From assembly GCF_008932245.1 (NCBI RefSeq), contig NZ_CP034909.1:2617001-2681000 (forward strand): DNA of 64,000 bases. The letters are read 5' to 3'. Every line of letters starts with the position of its first letter. Within the stretch, counting starts at the first letter, position 1. Shown here piece after piece: positions 18,884-29,012 of the stretch. The position numbers were made by a program, and so were the translations under genes. This DNA comes from Sinorhizobium alkalisoli. Its GTDB lineage: Bacteria; Pseudomonadota; Alphaproteobacteria; Rhizobiales; Rhizobiaceae. The notes under the pieces are model-generated. The model was not told the origin of the DNA. It made no database searches and saw only the letters and a list, made by a program, of their open reading frames with translations.

Positions 18884-19321
18884 TCATCCGCTTCGCTCGA
18901 TTTCGCGCCGCAGGACGATCGATGTCGTCAGATCATCGACCTCGTCGAGCCCCGCCACCTCATTGCGCAACTCGTTCAAGGCATTGATCGACGCCACCTT
19001 GACCTCGACCACCAGATCGAGCTGACCGCTGACGGAGGACACGCGGCGGACCGGGGGAAAGCCGGCGAGCCTGTCGAGCACGCCGACAGAGGGCGTGCGT
19101 TTGAGCGTCACCAGCAGGAAGGCCTCGATCTGGCCCTCCTCCAACTGCCCGATATCAGCGCGATAGCCGCGAATGACGCCGGCTCTTTCCAGCCGTGCAA
19201 CGCGCTCCGCCGTGGCGCTGCGCGACAGACCGATACGGCCGGCAAGCGATTTCATCGGGAGGCGCGCCTCACGGCTGAGAATGCTGAGGATCGACCGGTC
19301 GGTCGCATCGATATTCTGCAA
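18884..19321 (-). CDS. Lrp/AsnC family transcriptional regulator
   Basis: The 145-aa protein has an N-terminal HTH (TDRSILSILSREARLPMKSL and GLSRSATAERVARL) and a RAM domain ending TTSIVLRREIERSG. It is divergent from the 1014-aa kinase/aminotransferase fusion with a 157-bp gap, the usual layout of an Lrp regulator with its amino-acid catabolic target. No ligand can be assigned. Confidence 0.9.
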   Translation of the reverse strand: MQNIDATDRSILSILSREARLPMKSLAGRIGLSRSATAERVARLERAGVIRGYRADIGQLEEGQIEAFLLVTLKRTPSVGVLDRLAGFPPVRRVSSVSGQLDLVVEVKVASINALNELRNEVAGLDEVDDLTTSIVLRREIERSG

Positions 19322-19478
19322 TGGTGCCTCCCACCCTCCGTGCTCCGCCCCTGCTCATCAGAGCGCCGACAAAAGGACGGTTAGAATAAACAGAGTGCCG
19401 GCACAACCAGCGAAATGCCGGATGCGGTGCGTCGTTGGGCATGTCACTCTCGCCGCAAAACGAGGGCTTTTGGACGAG

Positions 19479-22400
19479 ATGCTGAATACCACGCCGAATT
19501 TTTCCCCTGCCGAAGCGAAAGCGCTCCTTGCACAACATTTCAGCCTGGAGGGAACGCTCGCGCCGCTCGACAGCGAACGGGACCAGAACTTCAAGGTCAC
19601 CGCCGATAGCGCGACCTACGTTCTGAAGATCATCAATGCGGCCGAGCCGGAGATCGAAAGCGATTTCCAGTCGGTACTACTGAATCATCTCGGCGGAATT
19701 GCCGGCGACCTTCCCGTGCCGCACCCGCATCCGACGCTGTTCGGGCAGAGCTTTGCCGAGGCCAAAGGCGCGTCTGGTCTCACCCACAGGCTGCGGGTTG
19801 TCAGCTGGCTTCCCGGCATGCCGCTCGCCCGGTCCCGACGAAGCGACGCGGCACTTCACTCGCTGGGCCGCATGCTCGGCCGCTTCGACGCCGCCCTTAA
19901 GGGCTTCATGCACCCGGGTGCGCTGCGCGACATCGACTGGGACATTCGCAATGCCGGACGCTCCGCCGACCGGCTGCAACATGTGGCCGATGAGGGCGAC
20001 CGCGCGCTTCTTCAACGCTTCCTCGCCCGCTTCGAAGTCCGGGTCGCGCCGCAGCTTTCGATGCTGCGCGCGGGGATCATCCATAACGACGCCAATGATT
20101 GGAACGTGCTGGTCGAAGAGCAGGATCACGATCGCATCGCCGGCATCATCGACTTCGGTGACGCCCTCTACGCGCCCGTCATTGCCGAAGTGGCGATTGC
20201 CGCCGCCTATGCAGGGCTCGACCATGCCGACCCGATCGGGGCCGCTGCGGCGATCGCCCGCGGTTTTCACACCGAGTACCCGCTTCTGGAAGAGGAAATC
20301 GATCTCCTCTTCGACCTGATTGCCATGCGGCTGGTGGCGTCGGTCACGATGTCCGCCTCGCGCCGGGCCGAGACAGAGGGAAACCCCTATCTCGGCGTCA
20401 GCGAGAAACCGGCCTGGGCGCTTTTGCGCAAGCTCGACGCCATGAACCCGCGTTTCGCCACCGCCATCTTGCGCAGCGCCTGCGGTTTCGAGGCGGTTGC
20501 CGGCGCCCGGGCTGTTGCCGTGTGGATCCAGCAGAACCGCAAAAGCCTGTCCCCGATCTTCGAGCGCCCGGCAGCAGCCTATCCCGCCGACGTCGTGCCC
20601 TATGGCAATCCCGCCCATCCGATGACCATCGCTTCGGCAGGTGAGCGGCCGCATGAGGCGCAGTCGATTTGGGAGGCGCATTGCGGGACGGCGGGCGTTG
20701 AACTCGGCATCGGCCCCTGGGGCGAAGCACGCACCGTCTATTCGGGCGAGATGTTCGTTTCCCATCTCATCGAAGCCACGCGCCGCACCCGTCATCTCGG
20801 CCTCGACCTCTTCATGGCCGCCGGTACCAGGCTCCACGCACCACTCGCCGCCACCGTCGTCAGCATCGAGATCGAAAAGGATCCGCTCGGCTACGGCTGC
20901 CTCGTCGCGCTCCGCCACGAGCCGGAGCACTGCCCGCCCTTCGTGACGCTCTGGGGGCATCTTGCCCACGAAGCTCTCGGTCGCCTGAAGCCGGGCGACC
21001 GGCTCGAAGCCGGCGCGCTCGTCGGCGAAATCGGTACGCCGGAGGAAAACGGCGGCTGGGCGCCGCATCTGCATCTGCAGATCTCGACCGACACGAGCCT
21101 GGCGGCGACGGAGATCCTCGGCGTGGGCGAGGAGCACTACCTGGATGTCTGGGCGGAACTATTCCCCGATGCCGCCACGTTCGCCGGTATTGCACCGGAA
21201 TTCTACGCGCGGACCGGCCGCCCGCATGAGGAAATCGTCCGGCTCCGCAGGGAATTGCTGCTACCAAACCTCGCGATCTCCTACGACAAGCCTATCAAGT
21301 TCGTGCGCGGCGAAGGCGTCTGGCTGATCGACGACCGCGGCCGTGCCTATCTCGACTGTTTCAACAATGTCTGCCACGTCGGCCACGCCCATCCGGCGGT
21401 CGTCGAGGCGATGGCACGCCAGGCGGCGATGCTCAACACCAACACGCGCTACCTGCACGACAATATCGTCGCCTATGCGGAGCGGCTGACCGCGACAATG
21501 CCAAGGGCACTGACCGTCGCCGGTTTCGTCAACAGCGGCTCCGAAGCCAACAGCCTAGCGCTGCGCCTTGCACGCACCCATACGGCCCGCGAAAACGCGA
21601 TCGTGCTCGATTGGGCCTATCACGGCACGACGCAGGAACTGATCGATCTCAGCGCCTACAAGTTCCGTCGCAAGGGCGGCCAAGGACAGAAGCCACATGT
21701 CCATGTCGCAAGCATACCGGATGGTTATCACGCGCCGCCGGACTGGCCGGCCGAAGAGCATGGCAAGCGTTTTGCCGAAAGCGTTGCCGAATTGATCGAC
21801 GCGATGAAGGCCAGAGGCGATGGACCCGGGTTCTTCATGGCCGAGTCGGTCCCGAGCGTCGCCGGCCAGGTGTTCCTGCCGAAGGGCTATCTGAAGGAGG
21901 TCTACCGGATCGTGCGCGAGGCCGGCGGCGTTACGATCGCCGACGAAGTGCAGGTCGGCTTCGGCCGGGTCGGCAGTTACTGGTGGGCCTTCGAGACGCA
22001 AGACGTGGTTCCGGACATCGTCACCATGGGCAAGCCGATCGGCGACGGGCATCCGCTGGCGGCGGTCGTCACAACCCGCGAGATCGCCCAATCCTTCAAC
22101 AACGGCATGGAGTACTTCAACACTTTCGGCGGCAACCCGGTCTCCTGCTCGGTCGGCCTCGCCGTCCTCGACATAATCGAGGCCGAGGACCTGCGCCGCA
22201 ATGCACTCACGATCGGCAATTATCTTCTCGCTGAGTTCCGGGCAATGCAGGAGCGTTACGAGGTGATCGGCGACGTGCGCGGCCTGGGTCTCTTTCTTGG
22301 CATCGAGTTGGTTGCGGATCGGAACACGAAAGCGCCCGCGACCGAGATCGCCCGGGCTGTTTCGAACGGAGCGCGACGACGGGGCGTGCTGCTAGGCACC

Positions 22401-22523
22401 GAGGGACCGCACGATAGTGTTCTGAAGATGCGGCCGCCGATGATTTTCTCAAGACGCGACGCCGATCACCTGATCAACGTGCTCGACGAAACCTTCGCGG
22501 CAGTGCTGACCGGAACGGACTGA
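19479..22523 (+). CDS. Three-domain fusion: APH-type kinase, M23 domain, class III aminotransferase
   Basis: The 1014-aa protein has three parts. Residues about 15-330 form an aminoglycoside-phosphotransferase-like kinase with the catalytic loop [10 protein letters not shown] and the metal site IIDFGD. Residues about 400-560 form an M23/LytM-like domain with the zinc ligands HLGLD and HLHLQ. Residues about 580-1014 form a PLP class III aminotransferase with [18 protein letters not shown] and the PLP lysine in [11 protein letters not shown]. In animals, hydroxylysine kinase and the phospho-lyases AGXT2L1/2 are separate homologues of the first and last parts. By analogy the fusion may phosphorylate a hydroxy-amine such as hydroxylysine or ethanolamine and eliminate phosphate and ammonia. 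The ATG at 19479 is the first giving a family-like N-terminus. Confidence 0.85.
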   Translation: MLNTTPNFSPAEAKALLAQHFSLEGTLAPLDSERDQNFKVTADSATYVLKIINAAEPEIESDFQSVLLNHLGGIAGDLPVPHPHPTLFGQSFAEAKGASGLTHRLRVVSWLPGMPLARSRRSDAALHSLGRMLGRFDAALKGFMHPGALRDIDWDIRNAGRSADRLQHVADEGDRALLQRFLARFEVRVAPQLSMLRAGIIHNDANDWNVLVEEQDHDRIAGIIDFGDALYAPVIAEVAIAAAYAGLDHADPIGAAAAIARGFHTEYPLLEEEIDLLFDLIAMRLVASVTMSASRRAETEGNPYLGVSEKPAWALLRKLDAMNPRFATAILRSACGFEAVAGARAVAVWIQQNRKSLSPIFERPAAAYPADVVPYGNPAHPMTIASAGERPHEAQSIWEAHCGTAGVELGIGPWGEARTVYSGEMFVSHLIEATRRTRHLGLDLFMAAGTRLHAPLAATVVSIEIEKDPLGYGCLVALRHEPEHCPPFVTLWGHLAHEALGRLKPGDRLEAGALVGEIGTPEENGGWAPHLHLQISTDTSLAATEILGVGEEHYLDVWAELFPDAATFAGIAPEFYARTGRPHEEIVRLRRELLLPNLAISYDKPIKFVRGEGVWLIDDRGRAYLDCFNNVCHVGHAHPAVVEAMARQAAMLNTNTRYLHDNIVAYAERLTATMPRALTVAGFVNSGSEANSLALRLARTHTARENAIVLDWAYHGTTQELIDLSAYKFRRKGGQGQKPHVHVASIPDGYHAPPDWPAEEHGKRFAESVAELIDAMKARGDGPGFFMAESVPSVAGQVFLPKGYLKEVYRIVREAGGVTIADEVQVGFGRVGSYWWAFETQDVVPDIVTMGKPIGDGHPLAAVVTTREIAQSFNNGMEYFNTFGGNPVSCSVGLAVLDIIEAEDLRRNALTIGNYLLAEFRAMQERYEVIGDVRGLGLFLGIELVADRNTKAPATEIARAVSNGARRRGVLLGTEGPHDSVLKMRPPMIFSRRDADHLINVLDETFAAVLTGTD

Positions 22524-22547
22524 GCGAATGACGCCGCGGCGTACGCG

Positions 22548-25469
22548 CTACCAGCCGTCCCGGAGCGCTTTCGCCAGCATGTCGGCGAAGAAATCGGCGC
22601 TCTCGTGGCTGAGGCAGAGCGGCGGCTTGATCTTGAGCACGTTCAGATGGTCGCCGGTCGGCTGCATGATGACGCCGAGCTCCAGCAGGCGGTCGCAGAT
22701 CGCTGCCGTCTCTTCGGTCGCGGGCTCGAGGGTCTCCCGGTCGCGGACGAATTCGACGCCGAGATAGAGTCCCATGCCGTGAACGGCGCCAACGAGTGGG
22801 AAACGATCCATAAGTGCCTGCAGCCGCGCCTTGAGATGGCTGCCGACCGTGCGGGCGTTGTCCTGCAGCGCCTCGTCGTGAAGGATGTCGAGCACGGTCG
22901 TGCCCACGACGCAGCTGACCGGACTTCCGCCGGAGGAGGAGAAGAAATAGCCTTCCTTCTCCAGCGCCTCCGCGATTTCGCGGCGCGCGAGGACGGCGCC
23001 GAGCGGATGGCCGTTGCCCATCCCCTTGGCGACGGTGATGATGTCCGGGACCACGCCCTGTTCCTCGAAGCCCCAGAAATAGTGCCCGAGCCGTCCATAA
23101 CCGACCTGCACTTCGTCGGCGATCGTGACACCGCCGTGCGACCGGACCATGGCATAGACCGCCTCCAGATAGCCGGGCGGCAGCGGAATGCCGCCGGCAT
23201 TGCCGTATACGGTTTCGGAGATGAAGCCGGCGAGCTTTTGCCCTTTCTCTTCCAGTTCACTGAGCTTGGCCGAGACTGTCGCGACATAGTCACCAGTCGA
23301 GCCAGCGCCGCGAAACGGACCGCGGTAGGTGTTCGGCGAGACGACCGGATGCACCCAGCCGGGTCTTGTGGTCAGCGCCTCCGGATTGTCCGCGACCGAG
23401 GTCGAGACCGCGTCGCTGGCGACCGTCCAGCCATGATAGGCCTCGAGCAGCGAAATCATGTTGCGAGCGCCGGAAGCGGCCCAGGCCAGACGAATGGCGA
23501 GATCGTTCGCCTCCGAGCCGCTGTTGACGAGGAAGACCGTGTCGAGACCTTCCGGTGCCAGCCCCGCAAGCCGCTCGCAAAACTCTGTGACCGCCGCATA
23601 GTGGAAGCGGGAATTGGTGTTGAGCAGCGACCATTGCCGCCCGACGGCGGCCGAGAGGCGCGGATGTCCGTGGCCGACGATGGTGACGTTGTTGAGCATA
23701 TCGAGATAGGCGCGCCCCTCGATGTCGAAGAGATGCTCCTTCCAGCCGCGCTCGATCTCGGGCGGATTGCGGTAATAGTTCTTCTGCGGGCGTGCGAAAT
23801 GGCGCCGGCGCCGTTGCAGGAGCCCGGCCGCATCCGGCAAGGGCGCGTCGCAATCGAAACCGAGAAGCGCGGCGGGCGACGGGCAGAGCCGCCGCCAGGC
23901 TTTCGCCTGATGCGCCGCAGCGAAGGCCGGCGGGTCGAGATCCGGCACCGTTGAGAGCTGGACGCGCATGAAGCCGAGTGCCCCGGGATCGCCAAAGGTC
24001 GTGCCGATGCGGGCACCAGCCTCGACCGTATCGCTGCCAGTATCCGTCGGATCGACGCCGAGAAGGTGGAGATGCAGCCGCTCGTCCGAAAGCACAAGCC
24101 TGCCCTGACGCTCCACGATCCGACCGGAAAAGGGCGCGTGGACCGCCGTCTGCCCGGGCAGGCAAAGGTCGACGCCGAGCGCCGAGGTCCGCGGCGCCTG
24201 AGCCTGAAGCAGTCGCGTCTCCGTCAGCCGGAATTCGCCGTAGCGCGTGGCGGCAGCGCCCGCCGCTCGCGCCGCCGACTGCAGGAGCAGCGCCTCGGTG
24301 TCCTCGTATTGCCAGCGGTCTGAGGGTAGATGCGAACCGAGCAGCGAGAGATCGACGATGCCGACATGATCCGGATCGATATCCGGCAGCAGGCGGGCCT
24401 CCATGGCCGGGACTGTCTTCGCCGCTTCCTTGCCGACGGCCTGGCGGATCGCCTCATCCATGAGGTCGGAGGGGACGGAGACGGCCACCTCGAAGATTTC
24501 TCGCTCATGGGAGGCATTGTGCTGGACATAAGCATTGTCCGGATCGATCCCGAGCTGCTGCGCCGAGCTTGCGACCAGCACGCCGGCCCTCGCGACCACC
24601 AGTGGCCAGAGCGCCTCGAGTTCGGTATCGGTCAGCGGGTAAGCTGTATGGAAGGCTTTCACCGCCGGGAGAATTACGAAGGGGTCGCCGTCCGCGTGAT
24701 GCAGCAGCGAGGCGCAGGCGACCGCGAGCTCCGCAACCACCCAGCCCCTCATGACGTCGCCGAAATCGATGACGCCTTCAGGCACGAGGCGGCCGCTGCC
24801 GTCGGCGCGGCCGACGACGTTGTCGTCGGTCACGTCCTGGTGGATCGCTTGCACGCGCAGCTCCGGCATCAGCGGCTGCAGCCGCCGCATGGCGCCGACC
24901 ATCGCTTCGGCGATGCGGTTGCGCAATTCCCCGTCCGTCATGGCCGAAAGCAGGTGCAACGCCACCGGCCCTGCCTTTCTCAGGTCCCATTGCAGTTCGC
25001 GATCGAGGCCCCGATGATCGAAATCCTGCATCGCAACCGCCAGCCGTCCGGCGATATCGCCAAGCGCGGCCACGCTCTCCATGGCCAGGTGCTTGCGGCC
25101 CGTCAGCGGCTTGCCGTCGAGAAATGTGAGGAGTCGGATCTGATAGGCCTCGCCGCTGAGGGTGACGGGGACGATCTCCTCGCCGCCATGCGACGGCACC
25201 ACCCGCGGCACTTTCGGCGCACCAGCCTTTCCGGCCACATGAGCCAAGGCCGCATTCTGCGCCTCCAGCTCGACGCGCGCCGCCCTCGCTATCTTCAGGA
25301 CGTAGCGGTCTTCCGGCGCGTCTACACGATAGTTCTGGTCCTGCTGGCTGCCGAGCTCGACGAGTTCGCCGGAGACAGCGTAATGCTCCGACAGGATCGC
25401 GCTCGCCTCTTCGGCGGACAGTTGCGGCCGTTTAAGCTCGGTGCGGCGCTTCAGCGGTTGCTCTTCCAT
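22548..25469 (-). CDS. Second three-domain fusion: APH-type kinase, degenerate M23 domain, class III aminotransferase
   Basis: The 973-aa paralogue of the previous gene is convergent with it, with only 24 bp between the stops. The kinase part is intact (HQDVTDDNVV, VIDFGD). The middle M23-like region keeps ALGVD but the HxH ligand pair is replaced by MRVQLS, so zinc binding is probably lost. The aminotransferase part has [24 protein letters not shown] and the PLP lysine in VAKGMGNGHPLG. The ATG at 25469 follows ACGGGAAA. It begins 26 bp after the HutC-type regulator on the same strand, so both are probably one transcript. The likely chemistry is phosphorylation then elimination of an amino-alcohol; the substrate is unknown. 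Confidence 0.83.
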   Translation of the reverse strand: MEEQPLKRRTELKRPQLSAEEASAILSEHYAVSGELVELGSQQDQNYRVDAPEDRYVLKIARAARVELEAQNAALAHVAGKAGAPKVPRVVPSHGGEEIVPVTLSGEAYQIRLLTFLDGKPLTGRKHLAMESVAALGDIAGRLAVAMQDFDHRGLDRELQWDLRKAGPVALHLLSAMTDGELRNRIAEAMVGAMRRLQPLMPELRVQAIHQDVTDDNVVGRADGSGRLVPEGVIDFGDVMRGWVVAELAVACASLLHHADGDPFVILPAVKAFHTAYPLTDTELEALWPLVVARAGVLVASSAQQLGIDPDNAYVQHNASHEREIFEVAVSVPSDLMDEAIRQAVGKEAAKTVPAMEARLLPDIDPDHVGIVDLSLLGSHLPSDRWQYEDTEALLLQSAARAAGAAATRYGEFRLTETRLLQAQAPRTSALGVDLCLPGQTAVHAPFSGRIVERQGRLVLSDERLHLHLLGVDPTDTGSDTVEAGARIGTTFGDPGALGFMRVQLSTVPDLDPPAFAAAHQAKAWRRLCPSPAALLGFDCDAPLPDAAGLLQRRRRHFARPQKNYYRNPPEIERGWKEHLFDIEGRAYLDMLNNVTIVGHGHPRLSAAVGRQWSLLNTNSRFHYAAVTEFCERLAGLAPEGLDTVFLVNSGSEANDLAIRLAWAASGARNMISLLEAYHGWTVASDAVSTSVADNPEALTTRPGWVHPVVSPNTYRGPFRGAGSTGDYVATVSAKLSELEEKGQKLAGFISETVYGNAGGIPLPPGYLEAVYAMVRSHGGVTIADEVQVGYGRLGHYFWGFEEQGVVPDIITVAKGMGNGHPLGAVLARREIAEALEKEGYFFSSSGGSPVSCVVGTTVLDILHDEALQDNARTVGSHLKARLQALMDRFPLVGAVHGMGLYLGVEFVRDRETLEPATEETAAICDRLLELGVIMQPTGDHLNVLKIKPPLCLSHESADFFADMLAKALRDGW

Positions 25470-25495
25470 CGTTCGTTTCCCGTATTTGCGCGATT

Positions 25496-26239
25496 CTACT
25501 GGGACATGCCCTCGAGCCGATAGCGGGTGCCGGGGTAAAGAAGCCGCGCCACGGTGACATTGGCGGTATCGGACCAGGTCCGGCGGCGAATCATCAGGCA
25601 GGGCTCGTTGCGGCCGATCGCAAGCAACTTGCACTCCCAGGGTTTCGGCAGCACCGCCTCGACGATCTGCTCGGTGCGGGTGATCGGTGCCACCAATGTC
25701 AGGTAGGCGTTCGGCGTCGTGCTCTCGAAATCCTGCTTCAGATAGTTGGGGCAGACGGACGGGTTGACGAAGCGGTCCTCGATCTGGATCGGCACGTCGT
25801 CCTCCAGATGGACGATGATCGAGTGGAAAACCCGGCCGCCCGTCGCGAGCCCCAGAGCGTCCGCCACCTCGGAGCTCGCCGGCACCGCCTGCATCAGGTT
25901 GATCCGCGACCTGTGCAGATGGCCGCGCGCATGGATCTCGTCGGCAATGTTGCGGACCTCCAGAAGCGCACTGCTGCCCTTGCTCGCCGCGACGAAGGAG
26001 CCGACACCTTGCACGCGGGTGATCGCGCCCTCGCTCGCAAGCTCCCTGAGCGCCCGGTTCGCCGTCATCCGGCTGACGCGCAGTTCCGCCACGATCTCAT
26101 TTTCGGAGGGGATGCGGTGGTGCGCCGGCCATTCGCCGCTTTCGATGCGGCTGCGGATGAACTGCTTCACCGCCTCGTAGCGCGGTACCGGTCCCTCATC
26201 GAAGGCGGCAGGCTCCCTCTTGCGCTCCATTGGCGTCAT
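25496..26239 (-). CDS. hutC: GntR/HutC family transcriptional regulator (histidine utilization repressor)
   Basis: The 247-aa protein has an N-terminal winged HTH (about residues 15-85, RIPSENEIVAELRVSRMTAN) and a C-terminal UTRA ligand domain (about 105-240) typical of HutC. HutC senses urocanate and represses histidine catabolic genes. GGAG lies 6 bases before the ATG at 26239. It is divergent from hutF, so the 135-bp gap probably holds its operator, and it is followed by the 973-aa fusion gene. The long open frame upstream of this start is antisense to hutF and not part of the gene. Confidence 0.88.
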   Translation of the reverse strand: MTPMERKREPAAFDEGPVPRYEAVKQFIRSRIESGEWPAHHRIPSENEIVAELRVSRMTANRALRELASEGAITRVQGVGSFVAASKGSSALLEVRNIADEIHARGHLHRSRINLMQAVPASSEVADALGLATGGRVFHSIIVHLEDDVPIQIEDRFVNPSVCPNYLKQDFESTTPNAYLTLVAPITRTEQIVEAVLPKPWECKLLAIGRNEPCLMIRRRTWSDTANVTVARLLYPGTRYRLEGMSQ

Positions 26240-26374
26240 ATGTTGCTCCGTCTCGCCGGCACCCGGCCGGCCTGCCATCGGCAAATCAGCCATTCTTTTG
26301 CTCGATTTTACGCTTGCGCGCCACCACAAAATACCTATAGTTCCATATACAACCACGCACAGGGGGAACGGCGC

Positions 26375-27751
26375 ATGGCGAGGCATCCCGCGCAACGGCT
26401 CTTTGCCGAACGGGCACTCCTGCCGACGGGCTGGGCTGAAAACGTCGCCGTGTCGATCGGCGATGACGGCCGCCTCGCCGCGATCGAGCCGAACCAGGCA
26501 TCGGACGCAGCGGACGAGCGCGTCGTCGGCCCCCTTCTCCCGGCAATGGCCAACCTGCATTCCCATGCCTTCCAGCGCGCCATGGCCGGCCTTGCCGAGG
26601 TCGCGGGCGCTGGGGACGACAGCTTCTGGACCTGGCGCGAGGAAATGTACCGCACCGTCGGCCTCGTCAATCCAGACGATGTCGAGGCGATCGCCGCCAA
26701 GCTCTATGTCGAGATGCTGAAAGGCGGCTTCGGCCGTGTGGTCGAGTTCCACTATCTTCATCACGGCGCCGACGGCACGCCCTATGCCAACCCGGCGGAA
26801 ATGTCGTTGCGCATCCTGACCGCCGCACAGGCGACCGGCATCGGCCTCACCCACCTGCCCGTCTTCTACGCCCACGCCAATTTCGGCGGCGCGGCACCCA
26901 ATCCGGGGCAGCGCCCCTTCCTGCACGATCCGGATCGCTTCCTCGCCCTCATCGACCGTCTCGTTCCCGCCGCCCGGCAGGACGGTGCCGAGCTCGGCTA
27001 CGCCATCCACTCGCTGCGCGCCGCAACGCCGGCAGAGATGCGCGCGATCCTGGACGCGGCCCCGGTTTCCGGCCCGATCCACATCCATGTGGCCGAGCAG
27101 ATCCGCGAGGTCGAGGACTGCCTCGCCTGGAGCGGGCGGCGTCCGGTCGAATGGCTGCTCGACGAGATGCCCGTCGACGAGCGCTGGTGCGCCATTCACG
27201 CGACGCACATGACGGTGGAGGAAACCGGGCGACTGGCGAAGTCCGGGGCGGTTGCCGGCCTCTGCCCGGCAACCGAGGCCAATCTCGGCGACGGGATTTT
27301 TCCCGCCGTCGATTACCTCGCCGCGGGCGGTCGGCTCGGCATCGGCACGGACAGCCATGTCGCAACCAGTGTGTCGGACGAACTGCGGCTCCTCGAATAC
27401 GGCCAGCGGCTGCGCGACCGCCGCCGAAACCGCCTCGCCGCCGGCCCCGGCGCCTCGGTCGGGAGAACGATCTTCGATGCGGCACTTGCCGGCGGCGCGC
27501 AAGCGGCCGGCATTGATCCGCGAGGCCTCACCGTCGGCGCGCGCGCGGACCTCGTCGTTCTCGACGGCGCCAATCCTTACATCGCCGCGGCAAGCGGCAA
27601 CCAGATTCTCGACCGCTGGTTCTTTGCACTCGGCGGCGAGGCGGTCCGCGACGTCATGGTCGGGGGCCAATGGAAGATCCGTAACGGACGCCACGACCGG
27701 GAGGAACACATCGACCGCGCCTTCGCGCGGGTCCTCAACAAGCTGAAATAG
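26375..27751 (+). CDS. hutF: Formimidoylglutamate deiminase HutF
   Basis: The 458-aa amidohydrolase converts N-formimidoyl-L-glutamate to N-formylglutamate plus ammonia, the fourth step of the five-step histidine pathway. The metal-binding NLHSHAFQR, the HIHVAEQ segment, HATHM and the late Asp in GTDSHV are present. The start follows AGGGGGA. It is the first gene of the plus-strand hut operon. The hutU, hutI and hutG genes are not in the window. Confidence 0.94.
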   Translation: MARHPAQRLFAERALLPTGWAENVAVSIGDDGRLAAIEPNQASDAADERVVGPLLPAMANLHSHAFQRAMAGLAEVAGAGDDSFWTWREEMYRTVGLVNPDDVEAIAAKLYVEMLKGGFGRVVEFHYLHHGADGTPYANPAEMSLRILTAAQATGIGLTHLPVFYAHANFGGAAPNPGQRPFLHDPDRFLALIDRLVPAARQDGAELGYAIHSLRAATPAEMRAILDAAPVSGPIHIHVAEQIREVEDCLAWSGRRPVEWLLDEMPVDERWCAIHATHMTVEETGRLAKSGAVAGLCPATEANLGDGIFPAVDYLAAGGRLGIGTDSHVATSVSDELRLLEYGQRLRDRRRNRLAAGPGASVGRTIFDAALAGGAQAAGIDPRGLTVGARADLVVLDGANPYIAAASGNQILDRWFFALGGEAVRDVMVGGQWKIRNGRHDREEHIDRAFARVLNKLK

Positions 27752-27785
27752 CAGTCGAACCATCGATCAAAAAAGGGGAATACGC

Positions 27786-28820
27786 ATGCCGATCAGCACA
27801 ACGAAACTCACCTTCACCGCCGCGGTTCTGATGCTCGCGGCTTCCGCCGGCACGGCCAATGCTTCCTATTGCGGCGACGGCAAGACCGTGACCTTCGCCG
27901 GCATAGACTGGGAAAGCGGCGCCTTCATTACCGAGGTCATGAAGACGATCCTCTCCAAGGGCTATGATTGCCAGGTCGATTCCATCCCCGGCAATTCCGT
28001 GACGCTGGAGCAGGCGACTGCCAACAACGACGTTCAGATTTTCGCCGAGGAATGGCTGGGCCGTTCGGATATCTGGAACAAGGCGGTGGAGGAAAAGAAG
28101 GTCGTCGCCATCGGCAAGACATTCGTTGGCGCCAGCGAAGGCTGGTTCGTGCCGGATTATGTGGTCCACGGCGATCCTGCGCGCAATATCGAAGCCAAGA
28201 CGCCGGATCTCAAAAGCGTCTCCCAACTTTCCGATCCGAAGATCGTCGAGGTCTTCGCGGACCCGGAGGAGCCCTCAAAGGGCCGTTTCCTGAACTGCCC
28301 ATCCGGCTGGACCTGCGAAGGTGTCAGTTCCGCCAAGCTCGAAGCCTATAAGCTCGACCAGTCCTATGTGAACTTCCGGCCGGGCACCGGCACGGCGCTC
28401 GACTCGGCGATCACCTCCGCCTATCTCCAGGGTGAGCCGATCCTCTTCTACTACTGGTCGCCGACCGCAATCATGGGCAAATTCAAGCTCGTCCAACTGG
28501 AAGAGCCCGCCTACAACGAAGCCTGCTGGAAGGAATTGAGCAGCGCCAACGGCAAGCGCGATCAGGGCTGCGCCTTTCCCACGGTCGACGTCGCCTATGG
28601 CGTGAACAGCACCTTCGCTTCGGAAGCTCCGGAAATCGTAGAGATCCTCGAAAAAGCGACCTTCCCGCTGGAGGAGGTCAACGGCAGCCTCGCCTATATG
28701 GCCGATAACCAGGTCGATGCGGCCGAAGCTGCAGCGGAGTTCCTCAAGACCAAGGCCGATATCTGGGGCACTTGGGTCAGCGACGAAGCGCGCAGCAAGA
28801 TCGAGGCAAGCCTCAAGTAG
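27786..28820 (+). CDS. hutX: ABC transporter substrate-binding protein HutX
   Basis: The 344-aa product begins with a signal peptide (about residues 1-26, ending ANA). An OpuAC/ProX-type substrate-binding domain follows, with ligand-cage aromatics (IDWESGAF, FYYWSPTAIM). In S. meliloti the HutXWV system takes up histidine, proline and proline betaine. It sits 34 bp after hutF, in front of the permease and ATPase genes. Confidence 0.93.
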   Translation: MPISTTKLTFTAAVLMLAASAGTANASYCGDGKTVTFAGIDWESGAFITEVMKTILSKGYDCQVDSIPGNSVTLEQATANNDVQIFAEEWLGRSDIWNKAVEEKKVVAIGKTFVGASEGWFVPDYVVHGDPARNIEAKTPDLKSVSQLSDPKIVEVFADPEEPSKGRFLNCPSGWTCEGVSSAKLEAYKLDQSYVNFRPGTGTALDSAITSAYLQGEPILFYYWSPTAIMGKFKLVQLEEPAYNEACWKELSSANGKRDQGCAFPTVDVAYGVNSTFASEAPEIVEILEKATFPLEEVNGSLAYMADNQVDAAEAAAEFLKTKADIWGTWVSDEARSKIEASLK

Positions 28821-28921
28821 CGTCACGGGTAACCGCAGGCGCGCACCGCGTCTTTCCGGCTGGAGAGACGCAGTGGCCGCAGCCTGCTGCCACTGCATGC
28901 TTCCTTGATCCTGGCCGGTTC

Positions 28922-28995
28922 AAGGAAGGACCGTGCAGCGATTCAAAGTCCTACAGCGACCTTTGCACGTCTGAAGGGACGCGCGGGCGCCGTAG
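28922..28995 (+). repeat. Dispersed intergenic palindromic repeat, copy 2, inside the hut operon
   Basis: The tail AAGGACCGTGCAGCG (28926-28940) and core 28951-28995 (CTACAGCGACCTTTGCAC ... GCGCCGTAG) match copy 1. It fills most of the 192-bp gap between hutX and hutW. The stem could protect the 3' end of the hutX mRNA and raise binding protein over permease, as REP elements do in enterobacteria; this is inference. Confidence 0.75.
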
Positions 28996-29012
28996 AGCAA
29001 GGAACGGTTCCG

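Noticed and set aside
26240..27763. N-terminal extension of the HutC-type regulator to 755 aa
   Set aside because: The extra residues are the antisense of hutF; the regulator has its own ATG with GGAG at 26239.
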